Origin: Amycolatopsis sp. DSM 110486
Lineage (GTDB): Bacteria; Actinomycetota; Actinomycetes; Mycobacteriales; Pseudonocardiaceae
DNA: 64,000 bases
Direction of reading: 5' to 3'
Assembly (NCBI RefSeq): GCF_019468465.1
Contig: NZ_CP080519.1
Location: forward strand, 6,255,001 to 6,319,000
Position numbers and translations under genes: made by a program. Below, piece by piece: positions 1 through 9,991 of this stretch (position 1 is the first letter of the stretch; each line of letters begins with the position of its first letter). The notes beneath the pieces are model-generated. The model saw only the letters and a list, made by a program, of their open reading frames with translations, did no database searches and was not told where the DNA came from.

Positions 1-1
1 C

Positions 2-700
2 GATGACTATGCCGAACTCGTCCGGCAGCACCCCGATCGGTTCAAAGCGTTCGCCTCCCTGCCGCTTCCGCACACCGGCGCGGCGCTCGGCGAGCTCACC
101 CGCGCGCTCGACGAGCTGGGTTTCCTGGGCGCCGCCGTCACCACGTCGGTGCTGGGCCGCACGCTCGGCGACCCGGCGTTCCTGCCCGTCTACGAAGAGC
201 TCGACCGGCGCGGCAGCGTCCTGTTCGTGCACCCCGCCGGCGTCGGCGCCGAGTCGCCGCTGATCGGGCCGGAACTCACGTGGCAGATCGGCGCGCCGAT
301 CGAGGACACCGTCGCCGTGCTGCACCTGATCGTCGCCGGGATCCCGAGCCGTTTCCCGCGTATGAAGATCATCCTGCCCCACCTCGGCGGCGCGCTGCCG
401 ATGCTGCTGCCCCGCATCGACCGCCAGAACCCTTGGGAGGCGCCGGAAACCCCGGAAAAGCCGAGCCTCGCCGCGCGCCGGATCTTCTACGACACCGTCG
501 GGCACAACCACGTGCCGGCGCTGCGCCTCGCGGCCGAAACGCTCGGCGCCGACCGCCTGGTGCTCGGCACCGACTTCCCGTACCAGAAGGGCGACGGGTT
601 CACCGAGGCCGTCACCTACGTCGAACGCTCCGGCCTGCCCTCAGCTGACATCGCCGCGATCCTCGACCGCACGGCCGTGGAGCTCCTCGGCCTCGGCTGA
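2..700 (+). CDS. Amidohydrolase (amidohydrolase-2/ACMSD-like), 5'-truncated
   Basis: The frame is open from base 2, so the N-terminus, which would carry the first metal-binding HxH of this superfamily, lies outside the window. The 232 residues present show the TIM-barrel strand ends expected of amidohydrolase-2 proteins: VHPAG, then PHLGG, then GTDFPY near the C-terminus, where the family places metal-binding histidines and the catalytic Asp. Members hydrolyse or decarboxylate small carboxylated substrates; the substrate here cannot be told. The stop codon is followed, without a spare base, by the stop of the convergent aldehyde dehydrogenase. Confidence 0.85.
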   Translation, partial: DDYAELVRQHPDRFKAFASLPLPHTGAALGELTRALDELGFLGAAVTTSVLGRTLGDPAFLPVYEELDRRGSVLFVHPAGVGAESPLIGPELTWQIGAPIEDTVAVLHLIVAGIPSRFPRMKIILPHLGGALPMLLPRIDRQNPWEAPETPEKPSLAARRIFYDTVGHNHVPALRLAAETLGADRLVLGTDFPYQKGDGFTEAVTYVERSGLPSADIAAILDRTAVELLGLG

Positions 701-2314
701 TCACCGCCAGGGCAGGTGCCGCAGCAGCTTCATGCTCGACGTCATCAGCCGCGCCCACACCGCGCCCGGCACCCGGCGCGGCGGCCGCAATGCCAGCCCG
801 CGCTGCACGGCGATCGACTGCGCCTCGGTGTACTTCAGTAGCCCGTCGGCGCCGTTGCGGCGGCCGACGCCGGAGTCCTTCATCCCGCCCATCGGCACGC
901 CGACGCTGCCGAACGTCGCCGCGTAGCCCTCGTTGACGTTCACCGTCCCGGCCTTCAGCCGGGCCGCGACCTCCCAGCCGGCGCGGCCGTTGCGCGACCA
1001 GACGCTGGCGTTGAGGCCGAAGGCGGTGTCGTTGGCGCGCTCGATGGCGTCGGTGACGTCGGTGTAGCCGTAGATCGACACCACGGGCCCGAAGGTTTCC
1101 TGGGCAAACGGCACCATGTCCGGCGTGACGTCGGTGAGCACGGTCGGCTCGTAGAACAGCGGACCGAGGTCCGGCCGCGCCCGCCCGCCGGTGAGCACGC
1201 GCGCGCCCTTGGCCCGCGCGTCCTCGACGTGTGCCGACACGGTTTCGAGCTGGCTCGGCGACGTCAACGACCCCATCTGCGGGCCGAAGCCCAGCTCACC
1301 GCCCAGCTTCAGCGCGGCCGTGCGCGCCACGAAGGCGCGGGTGAACTCGTCGCGGACGCTTTCGTGCACGTAGATCCGCTCCACAGAGACGCACAGCTGC
1401 CCGGCGGAGGAGAAGCACGCGGTGACCGCGCCCGTCGCGGCCTTGGCGACGTCGGCGTCCGGCAGCACGATCATCGGGTTCTTGCCGCCGAGCTCGAGCG
1501 AGTAGCTGGTGAGCCGGGCCGCGATCTGCGTCGCCAGGTCCTTGCCGGTCGGCGTGGAACCGGTGAAACAGAGGTAGTCGCACTCTTCGAGCAGCGCCAG
1601 GCCGACCTGCGAGCCGCGGCCGAGCACCACCTGCCACAGCCCGTCCGGCAGCCCCGCTTCGGACGCGAGCTCCTGCAGCCACAACGCGGAAAGCGCCGTC
1701 TGGTTGTCCGGCTTCTGCACCACGGCGTTGCCCGCCGCGAGCGCCGGGAACACGTCCATCGCGGTGAGCGCCACCGGGTAGTTCCAGGGCGAGATGATGG
1801 CGACGACACCCTTGGGGTGGCGCAGCTCGCCCGCCTTCGTCAGCACGGGGATCACCCCGGCCGCGCGCTTCGGCGCCAGGATCTTCGCGCTGTGCTTGCC
1901 GTAGTAGGCCGCCACCAGCGCGGCCGCGCTCACCTCGTCGAACGCGTCGAGCCGCGCCTTGCCGGCCTCCACCTGGACGAGGTCGAGCGCTTCGGCCTGG
2001 CGGGCGAGGATCAGGTCGTGCAGGCGCACGAGGAACCGCTGGCGCTGCGCGACCGGCCGGGCCGCCCACTCGTGCTGGGCCGTGCGCGCGGTCGCGAACG
2101 CCGCGCGCACGTCGGCGTCGGTGGCCTGGGGGATCGTGGTGATCGGCAGCCCGGTGAACGGCGCCGTCATGCGGATCGGCGCGGAGTCCGCACCGCCGGT
2201 CACGCGGGCGACGAGCCGGGCCGCGCGCGCCGCCGTCGGCGCTCCCGCGACACCCCCGATCGTCGCGGGCAGGGCCGTCTCGCCGCTGAGGTTCGCCGGT
2301 GTCGTGCTGGTCAT
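701..2314 (-). CDS. NAD(P)-dependent aldehyde dehydrogenase, succinate-semialdehyde type
   Basis: A 537-residue aldehyde dehydrogenase. The catalytic pair is visible: Glu274 in LELGGKNP and the nucleophile Cys308 in GQLCVSVERIYV. The NAD-binding SPWNYP and FTGSTPTGK segments are also present. Length and the LELGGKNPMIV context resemble GabD2-type succinate-semialdehyde dehydrogenases of mycobacteria, which oxidise succinate semialdehyde to succinate in the GABA shunt; another aliphatic aldehyde is possible. The start (ATG at 2314) is followed upstream by a region with a short TACCG-A-CGGTA dyad that might be an operator. The C-terminus carries a short basic tail (MKLLRHLPWR) beyond the core fold. 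Confidence 0.85.
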   Translation of the reverse strand: MTSTTPANLSGETALPATIGGVAGAPTAARAARLVARVTGGADSAPIRMTAPFTGLPITTIPQATDADVRAAFATARTAQHEWAARPVAQRQRFLVRLHDLILARQAEALDLVQVEAGKARLDAFDEVSAAALVAAYYGKHSAKILAPKRAAGVIPVLTKAGELRHPKGVVAIISPWNYPVALTAMDVFPALAAGNAVVQKPDNQTALSALWLQELASEAGLPDGLWQVVLGRGSQVGLALLEECDYLCFTGSTPTGKDLATQIAARLTSYSLELGGKNPMIVLPDADVAKAATGAVTACFSSAGQLCVSVERIYVHESVRDEFTRAFVARTAALKLGGELGFGPQMGSLTSPSQLETVSAHVEDARAKGARVLTGGRARPDLGPLFYEPTVLTDVTPDMVPFAQETFGPVVSIYGYTDVTDAIERANDTAFGLNASVWSRNGRAGWEVAARLKAGTVNVNEGYAATFGSVGVPMGGMKDSGVGRRNGADGLLKYTEAQSIAVQRGLALRPPRRVPGAVWARLMTSSMKLLRHLPWR

Positions 2315-2354
2315 GCCGTCTCCGTTCAGACCGGTGTTACCGACGAGTACAGCA

Positions 2355-2365
2355 TACCGACGGTA
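2355..2365. promoter_or_regulatory. Short dyad upstream of the aldehyde dehydrogenase
   Basis: TACCG and CGGTA flank a single A about 40 bp upstream of the start at 2314. A related TACCGACGA copy lies about 17 bp further along. It could be an operator, but a 5-bp dyad arises easily by chance. Confidence 0.2.
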
Positions 2366-2395
2366 CGGCGGTCGAGCGGGAAATCTGAATAAGAT

Positions 2396-3175
2396 TCACA
2401 TATCGTAGTCGTCGCGGTGCTTGCCCGGCGGCTCGACGCCCGGCGCGGGCTGAACGTCCTGCGGCGGGAACGGCGGGGAAGTCGGCTCCGCGCCGGGCTC
2501 GGATTCCGGTGGAAGCTCGCCCTGCGCGGGCGGATCGGCCCAGGACTGCGCGGGTGCCGGGTCGGTGAGCGAGTAGATCACCGGTTGGTCGTTCACCGGC
2601 GGGTAGTAGTACGGCTGCGGTGTCCACGGCGCGGTCCAGCGGCCGCCGCCGAACGCGGCGAGCGCCAGCACCAGCACGGCGATCACGGCACCGCCGAGCA
2701 TCACCCAGAACCCGGTGCCGGTGGTGTAGTGGGCGACGACGACGGAGGTTCGCTGCTCGAAGCTGAGGCTGGCCGACACGTCCATGCCCGTGGTCCACAC
2801 CGCCGCGACCAGGCCCGCGCTGCCGGCGATCAGCAGGATTCGCGCGGCGGCGCGGGCGCGCGTGAACACGAGCACGGCGCCGATGAGCAGCACCACGGCC
2901 GCCACCGTGATCGGGATGCCGAACCTCGCGACGTGGCTGACCCCGAACAGGTCCTGCTCCGACTGCGGAGCCGTTTCGACGTCCCGGGCCCACGCGCTGA
3001 CGGAGAATGAGCTCTGCAACCGGCCGTTCACCGTCACGCTGGACGCCGCCGCCGGCAGGAACGTGCCCGCCACCGTGAGAGCGGCCGAGAACACCCCGAG
3101 GATCCCGGCGAGCAGCCGCGAGACCGCGCCCGGCTCGGCGACGGGTGGCGGCGGGTACTGCGGCACGCTGGTCAT
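2396..3175 (-). CDS. Four-helix membrane protein with proline-rich tail
   Basis: I do not recognise a named family. The ATG at 3175 is preferred over an ATG-like extension upstream because GAAGGAGC lies just before it, giving 259 residues. Four hydrophobic helices are visible at roughly residues 20-42, 83-103, 108-126 and 150-172. They are followed by a hydrophilic C-terminal tail of about 90 residues rich in Pro, Glu and Gln. The first loop, between helices 1 and 2, is Ser/Thr-rich and probably extracytoplasmic. It lies alone, back to back with nothing obviously related; function unknown. Confidence 0.7.
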   Translation of the reverse strand: MTSVPQYPPPPVAEPGAVSRLLAGILGVFSAALTVAGTFLPAAASSVTVNGRLQSSFSVSAWARDVETAPQSEQDLFGVSHVARFGIPITVAAVVLLIGAVLVFTRARAAARILLIAGSAGLVAAVWTTGMDVSASLSFEQRTSVVVAHYTTGTGFWVMLGGAVIAVLVLALAAFGGGRWTAPWTPQPYYYPPVNDQPVIYSLTDPAPAQSWADPPAQGELPPESEPGAEPTSPPFPPQDVQPAPGVEPPGKHRDDYDM

Positions 3176-3278
3176 CGGGGGCTCCTTCGCCTGCTCAAAG
3201 GGCATCTGCGATTCCACCACGAAGAACCCCGTCGCGCTAAGGGGCGGCGTGATCCTGCCACCGGTCGGCCCCGGGATC

Positions 3279-3890
3279 TCAGGGCTGCGAGTACATCAGC
3301 ACCGCGATCCGCTTCCACTCCTGCAGCAGCTTGCGGCGCCGGTTCGGGTCGCCGCCCAGCTCGGCGTCGAGGGCGAGACCGCGGGTGAGGTTCACGGTGA
3401 GCCAGAACAGCGTCTCCGCGCGTTCTTTCGGGAGGTCACCCGCCACTTGGCTCACGTGCGCCAGCGTCGCGCGGCCCAGCGCCCGGTCCACGGGCCGGAT
3501 CGCCGCCCGCAGCTCCGGGTCGGTGCGCGCGGCCACCCACAGCTCGGTAACGGCCGTGGAGAGCGTGCCCGAGTAGCCCGCCCACAGCAGGTCGATCGCG
3601 GCTTCGACGCCCGACGCGCCACCCGGCAGGTCTTGCAGCGACACGGCCAGCTGGGTGCGCAGCTTCGTGGTGAGGTGCTCGACGGCGGCCGCCATCAGCT
3701 CGGCCTTCGTGGCGAAGTGGTGCTGCACCGCGCCCTTCGACACGCCCGCCCGGGCGCAGATCTCCTGCATCGACGCGCGGGCGTACCCGATGTCCACCAG
3801 GCACTCGACGGTCGCGTCGAGGAGGGCCGTGCGCGTCTGCTCCCGGCGCTGCGCCTGGGTGCGGTGCGCCTTGGCCGTGGCCTCGGTCAT
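3279..3890 (-). CDS. TetR-family transcriptional regulator
   Basis: A 203-residue TetR protein from the ATG at 3890, which has GGAGAGG in front of it. The N-terminal helix-turn-helix is clear (QTRTALLDATVECL, then MQEICARAGVSKGAVQHHF, about residues 15-60). It is divergently transcribed, 100 bp from the acyl-CoA dehydrogenase and CoA-transferase pair, the usual arrangement for a repressor that senses an acyl-CoA or related ligand of the adjacent enzymes. A loose TTC-CGAACA-GAA dyad lies in the shared gap near 3932-3943. Ligand not predictable. Confidence 0.85.
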   Translation of the reverse strand: MTEATAKAHRTQAQRREQTRTALLDATVECLVDIGYARASMQEICARAGVSKGAVQHHFATKAELMAAAVEHLTTKLRTQLAVSLQDLPGGASGVEAAIDLLWAGYSGTLSTAVTELWVAARTDPELRAAIRPVDRALGRATLAHVSQVAGDLPKERAETLFWLTVNLTRGLALDAELGGDPNRRRKLLQEWKRIAVLMYSQP

Positions 3891-3990
3891 TCGCCTCTCC
3901 CGCTTTACGTGCCGGACTGCGCGGATGTACATTCCGAACAGAACTTACCTTCCACGCGTAATGTTTTCCAGCTTCGCAGGAGGCGTCGCC

Positions 3991-5142
<1,152 letters not shown>

Positions 5143-5174
5143 GATTTTTCGCCTCGACGAAAGGACTTTCCGCC

Positions 5175-6311
5175 GTGAAAGCCGGACCACTGGGCGGGCT
5201 GAAGGTGGTGGAGCTGGCCGGGCTCGCGCCCGCGCCGTTCGCCTGCATGATCCTCGCCGACCTCGGCGCCGACGTCGTGCGTGTGGACCGCGCGACGCCG
5301 GGCGCCGACGTGCTCGGCATCCCGAACGACCCGCTGGCGCGCGGCCGGCGCTCGATCGGCGTGAACACCAAGACGCCCGAGGGCATCGAGGTGGTGCTCA
5401 AGCTTGCCGAGCAGGCCGACGTGCTGATCGAGGGCTTCCGCCCCGGCGTCGCGGAACGCATGGGGCTCGGGCCTTCGGTGGTCCACGCGCGCAACCCGCG
5501 GCTCGTCTACGGGCGCATGACGGGCTGGGGCCAGGACGGCCCGCTCGCGCAGGCGGCCGGGCACGACATCAACTACGTCGGCATCGCCGGCGCGCTCGAC
5601 CCCATCGGGCGCGCCGGCGAACGGCCGGTGCCGCCGCTCAACCTCGTCGGCGACTTCGGCGGCGGTGGGCTGATGCTCGCGATGGGCGTGCTCGCGGCGC
5701 TGCACGAGCGGACGTCCTCGGGACGCGGCCAGGTCGTCGACGCGTCCATGGTCGAGGGCGCGGCCCTGCTCACCACGAGCTTGCACGGCCTGCGCGCCGC
5801 CGGCGCGTGGTCCGGCGACCGCGGCGAGAACCTCCTCGACGGCGGCGCCCCGTTCTACGACACCTACGAGACCGCCGACGGCAAGTACGTCGCCATCGGC
5901 GCCATCGAGATGCGCTTCTGGGGCGACCTCGTGCAGGTGCTCGGCCTGGCGGACCCGCCGCCGCACCTGGACAAGACGCAGTGGCCGAAGCTGCGGGAGC
6001 TCATCGCCGACGCCGTCGGCAAGCACACGCGCGACGACCTCGTCGCCCGCGCCGAAGGCACCGACGCCTGCCTGACGCCGGTGCTCTCGCCGTGGGAAGC
6101 GTGGGCCCACCCGCAGAACGCGGCGCGCGGCACCTTCGTCGACATCGGCGGCACCGTCCAGCCCGCCCCGGCGCCGCGCTTCGACCGCACGCCGCCTTCG
6201 ACGCCCCACGCGCCCCGCCAAGCGGGCACGGACACGGCGGACGTGCTGGCGGACCTCGGCCTCGCCGCCGCCGACTTGGCCGCCCTCCGCACGGCGGGCG
6301 CCATCGCCTGA
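5175..6311 (+). CDS. Family III CoA-transferase / alpha-methylacyl-CoA racemase-like
   Basis: 378 residues from the GTG at 5175, preceded by AAAGGA. The product matches the alpha-methylacyl-CoA racemase branch of family III CoA-transferases. The racemase catalytic residues can be placed: His130 in GHDINY, Asp in VVDASMVEG (about residue 160) and Glu in GAIEMRFW (about residue 241). Racemases of this type epimerise 2-methyl-branched acyl-CoAs before beta-oxidation, which fits the adjacent acyl-CoA dehydrogenase. A CoA-transferase role cannot be excluded because the families share fold and the Asp. The pair is divergent from a TetR gene. Confidence 0.85.
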   Translation: MKAGPLGGLKVVELAGLAPAPFACMILADLGADVVRVDRATPGADVLGIPNDPLARGRRSIGVNTKTPEGIEVVLKLAEQADVLIEGFRPGVAERMGLGPSVVHARNPRLVYGRMTGWGQDGPLAQAAGHDINYVGIAGALDPIGRAGERPVPPLNLVGDFGGGGLMLAMGVLAALHERTSSGRGQVVDASMVEGAALLTTSLHGLRAAGAWSGDRGENLLDGGAPFYDTYETADGKYVAIGAIEMRFWGDLVQVLGLADPPPHLDKTQWPKLRELIADAVGKHTRDDLVARAEGTDACLTPVLSPWEAWAHPQNAARGTFVDIGGTVQPAPAPRFDRTPPSTPHAPRQAGTDTADVLADLGLAAADLAALRTAGAIA

Positions 6312-6356
6312 CGGACTACTCGGCGCAGGGTGAACCACGGGGGAGCGGGCCGCGTT

Positions 6357-6875
6357 TCAGCGCGGTTCGAGGTCCGAGCGGATCACCGAGTAGACGACGC
6401 TGTCGCGCCAGGCTCCGTCGCGGAAGCCGTAGCCGCGCAGGACGCCCTCGCGGGTGAAGCCGGCCTTCTCCAGCGAGCGTTGCTCGGCGCGGTTGTCCAC
6501 GTCGGTGCTGGCCTCGACGCGGTTGAACTGCGTGTGCGCGAACAGGTAGCGCACCAGCAGGCGCTGCGCCTCGGTGCCGTGGCCGTGGCCGCGGGCTTCC
6601 GGGCGCAGCACGAGGCCCATGTTCCAGCAGTACGAACTGGGCCCCGAGCGGGAGCGGTGCCACGACAGGAGCCCGAGCACGGCGCCGCCGAGTGTCGGGA
6701 CGAGGAGGCCGCCCTCGGTGGTGAGGACGGCGTTGTCGCGCCAGCGGCGGTGGAGGTAGCCGGCGTCGTGCCAGCCGAACCACTGGAACTCGCCCGCGGC
6801 GGCCGGGTCGTTGATCAGCGCCTCCAGGAGGTCGAGATCGGATTCGCGCACCGGGCGGAGCACCACGTCGTCCAT
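6357..6875 (-). CDS. GNAT-family N-acetyltransferase (RimJ/RimL-like)
   Basis: 172 residues from an ATG at 6875. The acetyl-CoA-binding motif appears as LVLRPEARGHGHGTEAQRLL (Q/R-x-x-G-x-G/A type), followed by the RVEASTDVDNRAEQRSLEKAGF segment typical of RimJ/RimL ribosomal-protein or small-molecule acetyltransferases. N-terminal VLRPVRESDLDLLEALINDP is also typical. It stands alone; its stop codon lies inside a small CCGCG/CGCGG hairpin (6350-6365) facing the convergent CoA-transferase gene. Substrate unknown. Confidence 0.85.
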   Translation of the reverse strand: MDDVVLRPVRESDLDLLEALINDPAAAGEFQWFGWHDAGYLHRRWRDNAVLTTEGGLLVPTLGGAVLGLLSWHRSRSGPSSYCWNMGLVLRPEARGHGHGTEAQRLLVRYLFAHTQFNRVEASTDVDNRAEQRSLEKAGFTREGVLRGYGFRDGAWRDSVVYSVIRSDLEPR

Positions 6876-7048
6876 CGCGGCAGCCTAGCGGGCGGCGCCG
6901 CGGCGCCGGCTCACTCGATCGGGCCGGGGTCACCCGGTCGTGACACGCGTCCCGCTGAGCGATTGCCGAGCGGGCCTCGCGGGCCCTTCGTCACTAGAGT
7001 GAGCGAGCACGAGCTGTCGTGAAGCCGGGGAGCGGATTGGATGGTGCC

Positions 7049-7216
7049 ATGTCAGGCGGCGTGAAGAAGATCGTGGTCATCGGGGTTGTCGTCCTCGTGC
7101 TGTTCTTCCTGATCACCCAGCCCACCCAGTCGGCCAACCTCGTGCACCAGGTGCTCGGCTGGCTGCGCGACGGCGCCGAGGCCATCATCACGTTCTTCCA
7201 GACCCTGTTCGCATGA
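7049..7216 (+). CDS. Small single-span membrane protein
   Basis: The likely start is the ATG at 7049, giving 55 residues; a GTG at 7019 would add ten residues without a better ribosome-binding site. A basic N-terminus (GVKKI) leads into one hydrophobic helix (IVVIGVVVLVLFFLI, about residues 7-22) and then an amphipathic segment ending in ITFFQTLFA. I know of similar small conserved actinobacterial proteins but no function. It is followed by a 317-bp gap. Confidence 0.55.
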   Translation: MSGGVKKIVVIGVVVLVLFFLITQPTQSANLVHQVLGWLRDGAEAIITFFQTLFA

Positions 7217-7533
7217 TCACCGCAGGTCTCGTTACCCGCCGGTAATTACCCAGAGTAACGCGATTCTGGGATCCGGGCTGATCGCTCGACCATCCGGGTG
7301 GATTGCCCCCTAAAAGGGCCTGGTCAAGGAATTTGTGGCCCCTGGGGTATGGCGCAGAAAGCGGGCCCGGCCCTACGGTGCTCACATTGCGTGATCAGCC
7401 GGTTCTCCGGTCCCCCGGGAGCCGGGTCACAGCGGGTTTTTTCCGCTCGGTCACGCGCATTGGGTGCAAGTCGTGGACGCGCAACGGGGCAGGCGTCAGG
7501 GCCGGCCCGTCGGGGACCAATGAGGAGGCAGGG
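7217..7533. other. 317-bp intergenic region with a nested dyad
   Basis: No gene is visible. The left end holds the perfect palindrome GGTAATTACC (7241-7250) flanked by GTTAC (7231-7235) and GTAAC (7255-7259), so two dyads are nested. The remainder is G+C-rich with a run of six T at 7438-7443 after GGG, and GAGGAGG before the next start. The dyad may be an operator or part of a transcript 3' end of the small membrane protein gene. Confidence 0.4.
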
Positions 7534-8016
7534 ATGACCGGAGATCCCGGAGTGGACGCGTTGATCCGGCAGTGGGCCGCGGAGCGCGAGCAGACCGCCG
7601 AGGAGCAGGAGGTCAACCGCATCACGTCCGCCTGGCTGGCCGACGCGCCTCAGGCTCCGCCCGGCATCCCCGGTCAGCGCGCGCGGTCCGGTCCCTCGCG
7701 CTGGGCGCAGGTCGACGCCGCGGACCCCGGTTACCTCGACGCCATGCGGGTCCGGCTGCCGGAGGTCCCGGATGAGTTGCTCGTGGCCGCCGCCGGCTGG
7801 TGGCAGATGGTCGGCGACGTCGCCGAGGCCGAATTGTGGTGGGACGCCGGCATCAGCCCGCTCGACCAGCGGGCCCTCGACTACCGCGCGGCTGGCCTGC
7901 GGCCCTCGGACCTCAGCCGCCGGCTGGGCCCGATGACCGTGCTCCAGCACCTGCGTCGCGGCAGCGCCCCGGCCTGGTGCGTCGCGCGTCTCGCGCGGCA
8001 GCAGAAGTCCGCCTGA
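7534..8016 (+). CDS. Hypothetical soluble protein
   Basis: 160 residues from the ATG at 7534, which has GAGGAGG nine bases upstream. I do not recognise a family. The N-terminus is helical and charged (LIRQWAAEREQTAEEQEVNRI). The middle is tryptophan-rich (AAAGWWQMVGDVAEAELWW), and the C-terminus has a helix-turn-helix-like stretch (LRPSDLSRRLGPMTVLQHLRR) that might bind DNA or a partner. No signal peptide or membrane span. It precedes the lytic transglycosylase by 123 bp. Confidence 0.6.
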   Translation: MTGDPGVDALIRQWAAEREQTAEEQEVNRITSAWLADAPQAPPGIPGQRARSGPSRWAQVDAADPGYLDAMRVRLPEVPDELLVAAAGWWQMVGDVAEAELWWDAGISPLDQRALDYRAAGLRPSDLSRRLGPMTVLQHLRRGSAPAWCVARLARQQKSA

Positions 8017-8139
8017 ACCACCCTTTCGACACGGCCGGGTGAACCGGCGTGGCGGCAGCGATCCGAACTTGTCCGTAACGCTAACCTGCGCGGGCTCGTT
8101 GTGTGATCGACCGACCGCCACGCTGGAGGACCGGAGTTC

Positions 8140-9036
8140 GTGCCCCTCACCGGAAACGTCGACGGCGAGACCGCTGCCGAGACCACAGTCGAAGCCGCAC
8201 CTGCCCGACGCCGTGCCCGAGGGGGCGCGGCCGTGGCGGTGCGGCTCGCGGTGGTTCTGGTGGTCCTCGCGGTGGCGGGTGGCGGCACGTGGCTCATCAC
8301 GCGGGCGTCGGCACCGGTCGCGAGCCCGACCACGACGGACATCCCCGCGTTGAGCGTGAAGGCGGCCGACGTGCGGCCGGGCTCGATCGCTCCCGTCAGC
8401 GCCGTGGTCGCGGGTGGTGCCGACCAGCAGACCACCCCGCAGTCGGTGCACTCCACGGCCGACCCGCTCGACGACTGGGCCAAGAAAGTCGCCGCCGTCA
8501 CCGGGGTGCCCGCGCGGGCGCTGCGTGCGTACGGCAACGCGGAGCTCGCGATGCGCTCGGCCGACCCGGGCTGCCGCATCTCGTGGGCCACGCTCGCCGG
8601 CATCGGCCGCATCGAGTCGAACCACGGCCAGTACGGCGGCGCTGTGCTCGGCGCCGACGGCCGCCCGTCCAAGCCGATCATCGGCGTCCCGCTCGACGGT
8701 TCGTCGGGCGTGCGCGCCATCAGTGACACCGACGGCGGCCGCTTCGACGGCGACGCCGTGGCCGACCGGGCCGTCGGCCCGATGCAGTTCATCCCCAGCA
8801 CCTGGCGCAAGTGGGCGGCCGACGGCAACGGCGACGGTCTCGGCGACCCACAGCAGATCGACGACGCCGCGCTGGCCGCGGGGCGCTACCTCTGCGCGGG
8901 CGGGCGCGACATGGCCACGCCGTCGGGCTGGTGGTCGGGGATCCTGTCGTACAACAACTCCACGGAATACGCGCAGAAGGTCTTCGGCCTCGCCGACGGG
9001 TACGCGCAGTCGGCGAAGGCCGTGCGGGCCGGCTGA
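8140..9036 (+). CDS. Membrane-anchored lytic murein transglycosylase
   Basis: 298 residues from a GTG at 8140, preceded by GGAGGACCGGAG. A single N-terminal membrane span (about residues 32-50, VRLAVVLVVLAVAGGG) follows a short cytoplasmic tail. The outside part carries a lysozyme-like lytic transglycosylase domain from about residue 115: Glu159 in GRIESNHGQYGG is the likely catalytic acid, followed by VGPMQFIPSTWRKWAADGNGDG and the SYNNSTEYAQKV end typical of MltB-type SLT enzymes. It would cleave peptidoglycan glycan strands with 1,6-anhydro ends during cell-wall remodelling. Substrate preference is not visible. Confidence 0.85.
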   Translation: MPLTGNVDGETAAETTVEAAPARRRARGGAAVAVRLAVVLVVLAVAGGGTWLITRASAPVASPTTTDIPALSVKAADVRPGSIAPVSAVVAGGADQQTTPQSVHSTADPLDDWAKKVAAVTGVPARALRAYGNAELAMRSADPGCRISWATLAGIGRIESNHGQYGGAVLGADGRPSKPIIGVPLDGSSGVRAISDTDGGRFDGDAVADRAVGPMQFIPSTWRKWAADGNGDGLGDPQQIDDAALAAGRYLCAGGRDMATPSGWWSGILSYNNSTEYAQKVFGLADGYAQSAKAVRAG

Positions 9037-9181
9037 GACCCGTTCGTCCGAAATCCGGGCCGGCCCGCATTCCCGCTGGTGTGAAATCCGTGCGAACCGC
9101 GAGGTCACCGGCTGAGAGGCGGACCACGTGCGGGCCCGCCTCTCAGCTTCGGCCCCGGTTCCCAGTGCTAGCGTCAGGGCC

Positions 9182-9592
9182 GTGGCAGTGAACTCCGGCC
9201 CGGCCGTGTCCCCGCTCGGGCGCAGGCTCCTGATCGCCGCGACGTGCGTCGTGAGCCTGCTGCTGTGCTGCGGGCTGGCGTGGTGGCAGTGGGACCGGTT
9301 CACCTCCGCGAACGGCACGTTCCAGAACCTCGGCTACGTGCTGCAGTGGCCGCTGTTCGGGCTGTTCCCCGCGTTCATGTTCTGGCGGATCAAGAAGCTG
9401 CGCGAACGGGAAGAGACTCAAGGTGAGAGCGCCGAGGCCCAGGCCGAGCAGGCCCGGGTGACCGTGCCCGCGCCAAGAGTCTCGACGCCCGCGCGTACCC
9501 CGGCGCCCCGGCCCGTGGCCGAAGAGGACGACGAGCTCGCCGCGTACAACCGCTACCTGCGCGAGCTCAACGCCCGCGACCAGCAGGCCTGA
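9182..9592 (+). CDS. LprD-like membrane protein
   Basis: Start is a GTG at 9182 (or 9188), giving about 136 residues. Two hydrophobic spans flank a conserved WWQWDRF...GTFQNLGYVLQWPLFG block, which I recall from mycobacterial LprD-type proteins. The first span contains LLLCCG, a weak lipobox, so lipidation is uncertain. The tail is charged and Pro-rich. It is 29 bp upstream of a DUF3817 gene; the same pair is adjacent in mycobacteria, supporting a shared but unknown envelope role. Confidence 0.65.
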   Translation: MAVNSGPAVSPLGRRLLIAATCVVSLLLCCGLAWWQWDRFTSANGTFQNLGYVLQWPLFGLFPAFMFWRIKKLREREETQGESAEAQAEQARVTVPAPRVSTPARTPAPRPVAEEDDELAAYNRYLRELNARDQQA

Positions 9593-9621
9593 ACCATCAC
9601 CTCGGAAGTGAGGACGAACCC

Positions 9622-9972
9622 ATGACCACGAGCACCGACGGTGCGGCCCAGACCCGCCCGGCGCGACTGAACGGAGCCCTGGTGCGGTTCCGCACCACCG
9701 CGTGGATCACCGGTGTCGGCCTGCTCGTGCTGTGCGCGACGATGGTGATCGAGTACGGCTTCGGCAACGCCACGCCCGCCGCGGTGTACTCGCCGATCCA
9801 CGGCGTCCTCTACATGATCTACCTGGCCTGCAGCATCGACCTCGCGATCAAGGCCCGCTGGTCGATCAAGAGCACGATCCTCGTACTGCTCGCGGGCTGT
9901 GTCCCGTTCGTCTCGTTCATCGTCGAACGCCGCGTGACGCACCGGGTGCATGCGGGCAAGGACATCTTCTAG
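9622..9972 (+). CDS. DUF3817 membrane protein
   Basis: 116 residues with three hydrophobic segments (about 29-48, 58-76 and 84-102). The block SPIHGVLYMIYLACSIDLAIKA is characteristic of DUF3817 integral membrane proteins. An ATG start at 9622 lies 12 bp after GGAAGTGAGG. It follows the LprD-like gene by 29 bp and probably shares its transcript. Function is not known. It converges on the MFS exporter gene, from which it is separated by a small hairpin. Confidence 0.8.
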   Translation: MTTSTDGAAQTRPARLNGALVRFRTTAWITGVGLLVLCATMVIEYGFGNATPAAVYSPIHGVLYMIYLACSIDLAIKARWSIKSTILVLLAGCVPFVSFIVERRVTHRVHAGKDIF

Positions 9973-9974
9973 GC

Positions 9975-9991
9975 CGGCATCTTCTATGCCG
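9975..9991. terminator. Hairpin between convergent genes
   Basis: CGGCAT and ATGCCG pair around CTTCT, with GGCC on each side able to extend the stem after a bulge. It includes the stop codon of the exporter gene. No T-tract follows, so termination is a guess. Confidence 0.35.

Noticed and set aside
3932..3943. TTC-N6-GAA dyad as an operator of the TetR at 3279
   Set aside because: Only three-base arms; chance occurrence is likely.
7300..8140. A c-di-AMP or other riboswitch before the lytic transglycosylase
   Set aside because: No match to the conserved elements I know was visible in the leader.
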